Source: Flavisolibacter tropicus (lineage in GTDB: Bacteria; Bacteroidota; Bacteroidia; Chitinophagales; Chitinophagaceae). Taken from it: a stretch of 64,000 nucleotides of DNA. Below the pieces are notes generated by a model that had not been told where the DNA came from, did not search any database, and saw only the letters and a list, made by a program, of their open reading frames with translations. The stretch spans positions 5,845,501 through 5,909,500 of the forward strand of contig NZ_CP011390.1 in assembly GCF_001644645.1 (NCBI RefSeq). Reading direction: 5' to 3'. Of this stretch, positions 56,595-64,000 are shown in pieces. Position 1 is the stretch's first letter. Every line of letters starts with the position of its first letter. The position numbers were made by a program, and so were the translations under genes.

Positions 56595-57926
56595 ATGAAA
56601 AAGAATTGGATTATTGCCGGTTGCCTATTGTCTATGTCAAGTGTCAGTCAGGCGCAATCAAAAATAAATCCGGACTCTATCCGGTCGAAGATGCAATGGT
56701 TTTCGGATGCCAAACTTGGAATTTTTATTCATTGGGGTATCTATGCGGTGAATGGCATTGATGAGAGCTGGAGTTTTCACAACCGTAAGATCAGCCACGT
56801 AGATTACATGAATCAGTTAAAAGGGTTTACAGCCCGTAACTATAATCCGGATCAGTGGGCGGCTCTTATCAAAGAAAGCGGTGCCCGCTATGCGGTGATG
56901 ACGACCAAACACCATGATGGTGTAGCACTATGGCCCACAAAAGAAAATCATTATAGTGTACCCAAAAACACGCCGGCTCACCGTGATGTGCTAACACCTT
57001 TTTATGCGGCCTTGAATAAGTACGGAATCAAGCGCGGCGCTTATTTTTCGTTGATAGACTGGAGCCATTCGGCTTATCCAGGCTTTTTGAAGGATAGCAG
57101 CCGTTACAAAATAGCCGATGATCCTGCTCGCTGGGAAACGTTTTTGAAGTTCAACCTAGCTCAGATTATTGAACTGAATAAAGCTTATAAGCCCGATCTG
57201 TGGTGGTTTGATGGCGACTGGGAACATAGTGCGGAAGAGTGGAAAGCCGAAACGATACGCAGGAGTATACTCAATGAAAAGCCAGATGCTATTATAAATG
57301 GCCGCCTGCAAGGTTATGGCGACTACGATACCCCGGAACAAAACTTCCCGGTAACCCGACCAAAATTCAACTGGTGGGAGTTGTGTATGACCATTAATAA
57401 TAACTGGGGCTATCAGCCACAGGATACCAATTGGAAAACTCCCTACGAAGTGATTACCATCTTTGCCGATGCGATCAGCAATGGCGGTAACCTATTGCTG
57501 GATATTGCACCCAAAGAAGATGGGACTATACTAGCCCAGCAGGTACATGTATTAAAAGAGTTGGGTAAATGGAACCATAAACACGAGGAAGCTGTTTTTG
57601 GCACCCTGGGCGGTATGTCGCAAGGACATTTTTATGGCCCTTCTACACTCTCAAAAGACTCTTCGACCCTTTATCTTTTCCTGCCAGGGAAAGTTAATGG
57701 CCCGGTGGTGGTGAAAGGATTAAGTAATAAGATCAAAAATATCAGAGTTGTTGGTACGGAGCAAACGCTACCACATAAAATCGTTGGAAAGATTTCCTGG
57801 AGCCCGGTTCCTGGACTGGTGTACATAGACGTGCCAGCAGCGGTGCAGGATACCTATATGTCAGTCCTTGCAGTAGAACTGGACGGTCCGCTGCATTTAT
57901 ATAAGGGACAGGGTGGATTGCAATAG
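56595..57926 (+). CDS. Alpha-L-fucosidase, GH29 family
   Basis: 443 residues with signal peptide ending SVSQAQ. GH29 enzymes hydrolyse terminal alpha-L-fucose from glycans, retaining configuration. Typical signatures are the N-terminal KLGIFIHWGIYAVNG, YNPDQWAALIKESGARYAVM, TTKHHDGVALWP and the nucleophile region DLWWFDGDWE with Asp206; the C-terminal ~90 residues form a beta-sandwich. The protein is periplasmic or secreted. It stands alone, with no SusC/SusD beside it, but the previous gene encodes a surface protein. Start 56595 is preferred to a +2-frame start at 56579. A terminator follows at 58009. Confidence 0.95.
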   Translation: MKKNWIIAGCLLSMSSVSQAQSKINPDSIRSKMQWFSDAKLGIFIHWGIYAVNGIDESWSFHNRKISHVDYMNQLKGFTARNYNPDQWAALIKESGARYAVMTTKHHDGVALWPTKENHYSVPKNTPAHRDVLTPFYAALNKYGIKRGAYFSLIDWSHSAYPGFLKDSSRYKIADDPARWETFLKFNLAQIIELNKAYKPDLWWFDGDWEHSAEEWKAETIRRSILNEKPDAIINGRLQGYGDYDTPEQNFPVTRPKFNWWELCMTINNNWGYQPQDTNWKTPYEVITIFADAISNGGNLLLDIAPKEDGTILAQQVHVLKELGKWNHKHEEAVFGTLGGMSQGHFYGPSTLSKDSSTLYLFLPGKVNGPVVVKGLSNKIKNIRVVGTEQTLPHKIVGKISWSPVPGLVYIDVPAAVQDTYMSVLAVELDGPLHLYKGQGGLQ

Positions 57927-58008
57927 CCATCGGATAGACAGTTAACCGCCGTTTTGGTATGTTTCCCGAGGGGGATCAGCTACCATAAGAAAAATGTTAC
58001 AGCATGAA

Positions 58009-58033
58009 AAGAGAGGCTATTTAGCCTCTTTTT
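58009..58033 (+). terminator. Rho-independent terminator after the fucosidase gene
   Basis: Stem AAGAGAGGCT / AGCCTCTTTT with a short AT-rich loop, running into a T run. It lies in a 326-base gap (57927-58252); the remainder shows no gene. Confidence 0.85.
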
Positions 58034-58252
58034 TCATAAAACCCAGGCCTTTTCTCGGCGGGTAAGTGATAGCAGTTAGGCTATGAGGTAAGACTCGTCG
58101 GGAAGTAGCGTGGATGCTAGTAGGCATCACTGTTAAATCCCTATTAAACGTTACTACAATTATTGATAACAGGGGTAAATTACTGTTCAATATTATAATG
58201 GCAATAGGCTTTTGTTTGATTACTAGGCTTTCACTTTAACAATCGCTATCTT

Positions 58253-59032
58253 ATGAATAACACCATCGTACATGCTCTGAAGCTACCCATGCTATTCTTG
58301 TGCCTTTTATCGATAGGCTTTATGAGTTGCACCAAGTCAATTGCTGCCGAAGATCAAAATGTTATTGAGAAAAACTATCACTTACAAAGAGTTGGCTCTT
58401 CCGCCAGGGATTTCCTGACAGATGAAAATTTTACCTCACTACGAATAGAGGTGCAGTACATGCCAGGCTATGAACCCGATGCAAAAGCGTTGCTTAACTT
58501 AAAATATTTCCTTTATGATCACCTGCATAAGCCGGGAGGAATCAGTATCGTTACAAAAGAAATTCCCTCCTCTGCTGATTCCTCTCTTACCATGCAAGAA
58601 GTAATAGGCATTGAGAAAGCTAACCGCACCGCATTTACAAAAAACAAAGAGCTGACTGTTTACATTCTCTATACCAATGGCTATTATATAGAGGGGCAAA
58701 TGCTCGGATATGCGTATTTAAATACATCTGCCGTGTTATTTGGCCGAAATCTGGATGACAACTCCAACAAGTTTAAAAAGCTGAATCGTTCGGATTTGGA
58801 AACAAGAGTATTACAACATGAGGTGTGTCATTTACTTGGATTGGTTAATGTGGGGTCTGCGTTACAGAGCGCACATAAAGATGATGATCATGGTAAACAT
58901 TGTATTAACAAACAATGTTTGATGTATTTTCTCACTGATACCGAAGAGTCGCCTAGCTTTTTGTTACGCAAAACAAATCCAAAGCTGGATGCAGCCTGCC
59001 TGGAAGATTTAAAAGCAAACGGTGGAAAGTAA
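58253..59032 (+). CDS. Putative membrane-anchored zinc metalloprotease lipoprotein
   Basis: 259 residues. Signal peptide with lipobox IGFMSC (Cys26). The zinc motif HEVCHLLGLVN is at 189-199, so His189, Glu190 and His193 match HExxHxxGxxH, but the third position is Asn199. A His/Cys-rich segment follows 14-25 residues later (AHKDDDHGKHCINKQCLMYF), with a Met that could act as the Met-turn; one of its histidines may supply the third ligand. Similar 'membrane metalloproteases' occur in Bacteroidota. Peptidase activity is plausible, not proven. It is 77 bases upstream of topoisomerase III with no visible functional link. Confidence 0.8.
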   Translation: MNNTIVHALKLPMLFLCLLSIGFMSCTKSIAAEDQNVIEKNYHLQRVGSSARDFLTDENFTSLRIEVQYMPGYEPDAKALLNLKYFLYDHLHKPGGISIVTKEIPSSADSSLTMQEVIGIEKANRTAFTKNKELTVYILYTNGYYIEGQMLGYAYLNTSAVLFGRNLDDNSNKFKKLNRSDLETRVLQHEVCHLLGLVNVGSALQSAHKDDDHGKHCINKQCLMYFLTDTEESPSFLLRKTNPKLDAACLEDLKANGGK

Positions 59033-59109
59033 ATGTCGTCCTAGATTTCCACAGAGTTTTTTCACCAATTGCAATCAACTTATTTTCGCTTGTCAATATT
59101 GAATAGATT

Positions 59110-61257
59110 ATGAAGGTTTGTATTGCTGAAAAACCCAGTGTGGCAAAAGATATTGCAGAAGTATTAGGGGCAAAGCAGCGCAAAGATGGCTATTATGAGG
59201 GCGCAGGATACCAGGTCACCTGGACCTTTGGGCATTTCTGTACGCTCAAAGAACCGGAAGATTACCAACCTGAATGGAAATTCTGGAGGCTGGATGACCT
59301 GCCCATGATACCCGCCAGTTTCGGTATCAAACTCATCAACAATGATGGTGTAAAAAAACAATTCGGTATCATCGAAAAACTGATCCAGGATTGTGAGGAA
59401 GTTATTAACTGTGGTGACGCCGGACAGGAGGGAGAACTGATTCAGCGCTGGGTGCTGCTAAAAGCCAAATGCAACAAACCCATAAAACGGCTGTGGATAT
59501 CATCGCTTACTGAAGAAGCCATTCGCGAAGGTTTTCAGAAACTGAAAGACAGTGAACAATACAATAACCTGTATGCTGCCGGTAGCTCCCGCGCCATTGG
59601 AGACTGGCTGCTAGGAATGAATGCTACCCGGCTTTTTACCAAAAAATTTGCGCAGCCTAAAGTAGTGCTGTCGATTGGGCGGGTGCAAACGCCCACTCTT
59701 GCTATGATCGTACAAAGGCAAAAAGAAATCAATGCCTTTGTGTCGTCAGTGTACTGGGAGTTGAAAACCCTGTACCGCGAAACAGAGTTTGTGGCAACGA
59801 TCGACCGCCTACACAACCAGGAAAAAGCAAACAAGGGCCTGGCTTACCTGAAAGAACATTTATTCGAGATCATATCAGTAGAAAAGAAAGATGCTAAAGA
59901 GGGCAATCCGCGCCTGTTCGACCTAACGGCCCTACAGGTGGAAGCCAATAAAAAGTTTGCTTATTCGGCCGATGAAACATTGAAGCATATCCAGAACCTG
60001 TATGAGAAAAAGCTGGTGACCTATCCCCGTGTGGATACTACTTACCTCCCGGAAGACATGTACCCCAAGATTAAAGGGATACTGCAAAGCATGGTTCATT
60101 ATAAAACATTAACGGCCTCAGTGTTGGCGCAACCCATCCCAAAACTAAAGACCGTATTCGATGATAAAAAAGTAACAGATCACCATGCCATCATTCCTAC
60201 CGATATATCACCTTCAAATAATTTGTCGCCCGAAGAAAAGCGGGTATACGACCTGGTGGCGCGCCGTTTTATTGCAGCCTTTTACCCCGAATGTAAAGTG
60301 GCCAATACTACTGTGATGGGTAAAGTGGGGCAAGTGGAGTTTAAAGCTACTGGTAAGCAGGTGCTGGAAGCCGGCTGGCGCGAAGTGTATGCCAATGATG
60401 CTAAAGCCAAAAAGGACAAAGAAGAAGGGGAGGAAGCGGAAAGGATCCTGCCTGTATTTGAGGTAGGAGAGCGTGGGCCGCACGAACCATGGATACACCA
60501 AGGCAAGACCACACCCCCCAAGCCTTTTACAGAAGCCAGTCTGCTAAGGGCCATGGAGACAGCCGGCAAACAGGTGGAAGACGAAGAAATGCGTGAGCTG
60601 CTAAAGGATAATGGCATTGGGCGCCCCTCTACCAGGGCCAATATCATTGAAACTCTTTTTCGCCGTAAATACATTGAGAAGAAAAAGAAAAACCTTTTTG
60701 CGACCCAAACGGGTATCGACTTAATAGATACGATTCAAAATGAATTGTTGAAAAGTGCAGAACTGACGGGAATATGGGAACGAAAACTGCGATTGATTGA
60801 AAAAGGAGCTTACGAGGCGGCCACATTTAAACAGGAACTGATTGATATGGTGGTGGCGCTTACCAGGGAAGTAAAGATAAGCAGGGGCAAGTCGATTAGT
60901 ATTGCTCCAGAACCGGTGGCAAAACCAGTAACTGATGAAAAAAAGGAAGGCGCCAAAAAAGAGCGCAAACCTAAGGCCGAAAAAGAATCTATATCCATAG
61001 AGCAGTTGTATTGCCCAAAATGTAAAACGCATTTATTGAAGAAAGGGAATAGTGCCTATGGATGTGCCAATTTCCAGGTATGCGGTTTCAAAATACCTTT
61101 TGAAATACTGGGAAAAAAGTTAAGTGATAAGCAAATCTTTGACTTGTTGAGCAAGGGAAAAACTGGTAAAATAAAAGGGTTAAAAATACCGGGCAATGAA
61201 CAGGAAATTGATGGAAAGTTGGTGATGGATGGAAGTTTCAATATAGGGTTGGAGTGA
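59110..61257 (+). CDS. topB: DNA topoisomerase III (type IA)
   Basis: 715 residues. Relaxes negatively supercoiled DNA and decatenates replication or recombination intermediates through a transient 5'-phosphotyrosine bond. The TOPRIM domain opens MKVCIAEKPSVAKDIA with catalytic Glu7, and continues with GDAGQEGELI, the Bacteroidota form of the DxDxEGE motif with Gly for the middle Asp. The active-site Tyr305 lies in VTYPRVDTTYLP, and DNGIGRPSTRANII is the later conserved topoisomerase I/III segment. The C-terminus has a Lys-rich linker and one four-cysteine zinc ribbon (YCPKCKTHLL, YGCANFQVCGF). No conjugation genes are nearby, so this is probably the housekeeping copy. Confidence 0.96.
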   Translation: MKVCIAEKPSVAKDIAEVLGAKQRKDGYYEGAGYQVTWTFGHFCTLKEPEDYQPEWKFWRLDDLPMIPASFGIKLINNDGVKKQFGIIEKLIQDCEEVINCGDAGQEGELIQRWVLLKAKCNKPIKRLWISSLTEEAIREGFQKLKDSEQYNNLYAAGSSRAIGDWLLGMNATRLFTKKFAQPKVVLSIGRVQTPTLAMIVQRQKEINAFVSSVYWELKTLYRETEFVATIDRLHNQEKANKGLAYLKEHLFEIISVEKKDAKEGNPRLFDLTALQVEANKKFAYSADETLKHIQNLYEKKLVTYPRVDTTYLPEDMYPKIKGILQSMVHYKTLTASVLAQPIPKLKTVFDDKKVTDHHAIIPTDISPSNNLSPEEKRVYDLVARRFIAAFYPECKVANTTVMGKVGQVEFKATGKQVLEAGWREVYANDAKAKKDKEEGEEAERILPVFEVGERGPHEPWIHQGKTTPPKPFTEASLLRAMETAGKQVEDEEMRELLKDNGIGRPSTRANIIETLFRRKYIEKKKKNLFATQTGIDLIDTIQNELLKSAELTGIWERKLRLIEKGAYEAATFKQELIDMVVALTREVKISRGKSISIAPEPVAKPVTDEKKEGAKKERKPKAEKESISIEQLYCPKCKTHLLKKGNSAYGCANFQVCGFKIPFEILGKKLSDKQIFDLLSKGKTGKIKGLKIPGNEQEIDGKLVMDGSFNIGLE

Positions 61258-61429
61258 ATGGAAGGTGTTAGAAATAGACCTGGTAAAGAAATTGCGGACG
61301 AGCTTTTCTTAAGCGAGCGGCAGAAAAATATACTTAAACCCTCCTTGGATAAATAGCAGCTATTTAAAAACGTGCGGTTTAGGTGTAGATAACGTGAGAT
61401 AGGTCATCAACTTGCTGTAAGTTTGCCGC

Positions 61430-61657
61430 ATGAGTTTGTTTGCGCCCGGTAATAAAGTGAAAGTTAATGTTGCCATTTTAGAAGATCCATCCCAAAAGGC
61501 TAATCATCATTTATTTCAAGAAGTCTATAAACAAAAAGGTACTGGCGAAATAATCTGCCTTGACACCGATACATCCTCTAAGGAAGTGTTTTACTATTGG
61601 GTGAAGTTCTCATTCTTCAAAATCCGGCTCAAAGAAGAATACCTCGTATTACAGTAA
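61430..61657 (+). CDS. Small hypothetical protein
   Basis: 75 residues, ATG at 61430. Not recognised. The sequence alternates strands and charged turns (FAPGNKVKVNVAIL, EIICLDTDTSSKEVFYYWVKFSFF), which suggests a compact SH3- or KOW-like beta barrel, and it contains no signal peptide. Amino-acid composition and codon use look ordinary, and no other frame competes here. It sits alone between topB and a convergent glycosidase gene. Probably a real cytosolic protein. Confidence 0.6.
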   Translation: MSLFAPGNKVKVNVAILEDPSQKANHHLFQEVYKQKGTGEIICLDTDTSSKEVFYYWVKFSFFKIRLKEEYLVLQ

Positions 61658-61754
61658 AGGGTATAACCACTGTATTTAAATTGGTAAGGCTCATCATTTG
61701 GGTGTAGGTGGTGCCATTGCGGTCGGTATACTCGTATAACAGCTTTCAATTCTG

Positions 61755-64000
61755 TTAATGATTGGATTGCGATTTAATATAAAAGTTTGCAATTAAAGCT
61801 GTCCATCCTGTTTGATGCGAAGCACCCAAGCCCCGACCGCTTTCGCTGTGAAAGTACTCGTAGAACAACAAGTAATCCTTGAAATGCTCATCTCGTTGCA
61901 TTTTTTCCGAGTTGCCAAATACTGGACGACAGCCCGATTCGTTCCGTTCAAAGATTCGCAAAACACGCCGACTCAATTCATCGGCCACTTCGTTTAACGT
62001 CATATATCTCTCTGACCCGGTTGGGCATTCCACTTTAAAGTCATCGCCATAATACGTATAAAAGCGTCTTAGACTTTCAATCACCAACCAGTTCATCGGC
62101 AACCATATAGGTCCCCGCCAATTACTGTTGCCGCCAAACATATTATTGTCGCTTTCACCCGGTGTATACTTTACCGTAAACGTTTGGTCGTTCCATGTAA
62201 ATTGATAGGGATGTGCCAGGTGAAATTTTGAAAGGGAGCGAATTCCGTAATCACTTAAAAATTCATTTTCGTCCAATAAGCGTTTTAATGTCATCTTCAT
62301 CCGGAAGCCCCGCATCAGGCTGAAGAGACGCATCCCTTTATTATTGACAATATCCCAGTGCGAAGCAAGGTTAGCCAAGTCTGGCCGGTTTTCCTGAAAC
62401 CATTTCCTGCGTTTCTCAAAAAACTCATCTTGCTTGATGTCCTTGTCGGCTATGGTTTCAACCACAAAAAGTGGAATCAGGCCAACCAAACTTCTTACTT
62501 TCATTGGTATAGATAGGTTGCCGGGTAGGAACAACCGGTCGTAATAAAAATTGTCCTCCTCATCCCACAAATTTGCTTCTATGCCATTCATGGCACCAGC
62601 GATATACAGAAAATGCTCAAAATACTTTGAAGTGATTTCGGTGTACGCTGGATTATGCCAAAAAAGCTCATGGGCAATGTGGAGCAGGTTGAGCGCATAC
62701 ATAGCCATCCAACCCGTTGCATCTGATTGTTCTAAATAGCTGCCGCCAGGCAATACATCATTGCGGTCAATTACGCCAATATTATCCAATCCCAGAAAGC
62801 CCGCTTCAAATATGTTATTCCCTTGTGTATCTCTTCTGTTCACCCACCAGTTAAAATTGAGCATGAGTTTATGAAATACTTTTTCCAAAAACAGTACATC
62901 GCCTTTGCCTTGATTGGCTTCCTTTTCGGCTTTGTAAATTTCCCAGGTGGCCATTGCATGAATGGGCGGATTGGAATCGCTGAACTTCCACTCGTAAGCA
63001 GGTAGCTGGCCGTTGGGATGCATGTACCATTGGTTTACCAAATTCAATAATTGTGTTTTGGCAAATTCCCTGTCCACTAAGGCCAAGGCGTAACAGTGAA
63101 AGGCCATATCCCAAGAGGCAAACCAAGGAAACTCCCATTTGTCCGGCACTGAAAGGATTTCTTTACTGTGCAGGTGTTCCCAGCCGTCATTGCGTAAAGA
63201 CAATCGTTTTGGGGGAGGTGAAGGTTGTCCGAGATCACCTTTTAACCATTGATGCACATCATAATAATAAAATAGCTTGTTCCACAACAAGCCTGCCAAT
63301 GCCTGTCGTTTGATATTGATAGTATCAAGATTTATTTCCTCTTTAAAAACTTCGTGGTAAAAGTCATCAGCTTCTTTTTTTCTGGCGTTGAAAATTTCAT
63401 CAAAGTCTTCAAAAGAAAAATTCGGGTCTTGCGACAGCGATAAGCGAATAACCATCTGTTCACCGGCGGGAATGGTCAGGTTATAATTGAAAGCGGCTTT
63501 GGTGCCACTTTTTGAAGGGTTAATGCTTTTGGCACCGTGGATCAGATAATTGTTGATGCCATCTTTATAATAGCCCGTGTTTTTATCGTACTCATACAGG
63601 CGGGCGGTGTTGGTTTCGTTGTCGCAGAAGATAACTTCAGGAATGCCTTCACCCTGCAGGTAATATTGCCCTAACGATTGGTGATACGCTTCTATCATTC
63701 CGGTAGCTCCAGAACTGAGTTGGGGCCTATAGGTATCATATCCCCAGGTCCATGTGTTGCGGAACCAAATGGTAGGAAGGACATGAATGGCTACATTTTC
63801 ATATCCCCGATTATGAATGGAAATTCGAATTAAAATATGCTCAGGTGTGCGTTTGGCGTATTCGACTATTACATCAAAATACCGGTTGTCGTCAAATACG
63901 CCGGTATCTATGATTTCAAATTCAGGTTCCTCTTTAGTTCTCCGACGATTTTCTTCCAGGAGTTGTAAATAGGGGAAGGGTGATTGGGGGTATTTGTACA
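61755..64000 (-). CDS. GH63/MGH1-like glycoside hydrolase, C-terminal part
   Basis: The frame is open from the stop at 61755 to the right edge, so at least ~748 residues are present and the N-terminus is missing. The in-frame Met at 63698 is internal: the upstream residues include HVLPTIWFRNTWTWGYDTYRP, typical of the family. Further signs of the (alpha/alpha)6-barrel glucosidase/mannosylglycerate-hydrolase-like family are FPWFASWDMAFHCYALAL, EQSDATGWMAMYALNLL, NWRGPIWLPMNWLVIESLRRF and, near the end, GLGASHQTGWTALIANF. It hydrolyses an alpha-glycoside; the exact substrate (glucosylglycerate, oligoglucoside or other) is not predictable. It is convergent with the small gene at 61430. Confidence 0.88.
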   Translation of the reverse strand, partial: YKYPQSPFPYLQLLEENRRRTKEEPEFEIIDTGVFDDNRYFDVIVEYAKRTPEHILIRISIHNRGYENVAIHVLPTIWFRNTWTWGYDTYRPQLSSGATGMIEAYHQSLGQYYLQGEGIPEVIFCDNETNTARLYEYDKNTGYYKDGINNYLIHGAKSINPSKSGTKAAFNYNLTIPAGEQMVIRLSLSQDPNFSFEDFDEIFNARKKEADDFYHEVFKEEINLDTINIKRQALAGLLWNKLFYYYDVHQWLKGDLGQPSPPPKRLSLRNDGWEHLHSKEILSVPDKWEFPWFASWDMAFHCYALALVDREFAKTQLLNLVNQWYMHPNGQLPAYEWKFSDSNPPIHAMATWEIYKAEKEANQGKGDVLFLEKVFHKLMLNFNWWVNRRDTQGNNIFEAGFLGLDNIGVIDRNDVLPGGSYLEQSDATGWMAMYALNLLHIAHELFWHNPAYTEITSKYFEHFLYIAGAMNGIEANLWDEEDNFYYDRLFLPGNLSIPMKVRSLVGLIPLFVVETIADKDIKQDEFFEKRRKWFQENRPDLANLASHWDIVNNKGMRLFSLMRGFRMKMTLKRLLDENEFLSDYGIRSLSKFHLAHPYQFTWNDQTFTVKYTPGESDNNMFGGNSNWRGPIWLPMNWLVIESLRRFYTYYGDDFKVECPTGSERYMTLNEVADELSRRVLRIFERNESGCRPVFGNSEKMQRDEHFKDYLLFYEYFHSESGRGLGASHQTGWTALIANFYIKSQSNH

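Noticed and set aside
59110..61257. Topoisomerase III as a sign of an integrated conjugative element
   Set aside because: No tra, mob, integrase or attachment-site sequence is visible nearby; the gene fits a chromosomal housekeeping copy.
61755..63698. Glycosidase starting at Met 63698
   Set aside because: Family-typical sequence continues in frame past this Met to the window edge, so the true start lies outside.

Overview
The window looks like a chromosome segment of a Bacteroidota bacterium, most likely family Chitinophagaceae. This is inferred from gene content: three SusC/SusD-type modules (one cut by the window edge), SusD/DUF4843/PKD-like lipoproteins with Cys-Lys-Lys-type lipoboxes, a FecI-type sigma factor with FecR, a type IX secretion substrate with a PNPF-type sorting domain, a tricorn homologue, a propeller-type hybrid sensor kinase, and few recognisable Shine-Dalgarno sites. 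No rRNA, tRNA, CRISPR array, insertion sequence or phage gene was recognised.

Bases 1-17270 hold the end of one SusD, then SusC, SusD, DUF4843 lipoprotein and PKD-like lipoprotein. After a 964-base gene-free spacer with three kinds of short tandem repeat come two tandem DUF5117-type zinc metalloprotease genes and two overlapping thioredoxin-fold (TlpA-like) genes. The first metalloprotease has lost every residue of its zinc-binding motif; the second keeps it.

Bases 17764-34538 hold a second version of the same module: ECF sigma factor, FecR anti-sigma, SusC with an N-terminal STN signalling domain, SusD, DUF4843, PKD-like lipoprotein and a TlpA protein. An S46 dipeptidyl-peptidase, another TlpA protein, a stand-alone DsbD-alpha-like protein and a full-length DsbD follow. 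The recurring mix of TonB-dependent importer, proteases and thiol-disulfide proteins suggests, by inference, uptake and breakdown of peptides or disulfide-rich proteins, with DsbD supplying reductant.

Bases 34753-42869 hold an isolated pyridoxal-phosphate histidine decarboxylase, two divergent NarL-type response regulators, and a PhnD-like lipoprotein paired with a 1380-residue multi-PAS sensor kinase. A tricorn-like protease follows (43135-46332). A minus-strand signalling operon (46535-53095) then encodes a propeller hybrid kinase, a single-domain receiver and a class III nucleotide cyclase.

The right end (53835-64000) holds a secreted repeat protein with a type IX sorting domain, an alpha-L-fucosidase, a zinc metalloprotease lipoprotein, DNA topoisomerase III, a small unknown protein, and the C-terminal part of a GH63/MGH1-like glycosidase that runs off the window. 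Strong hairpin-plus-T terminators separate most of these units.
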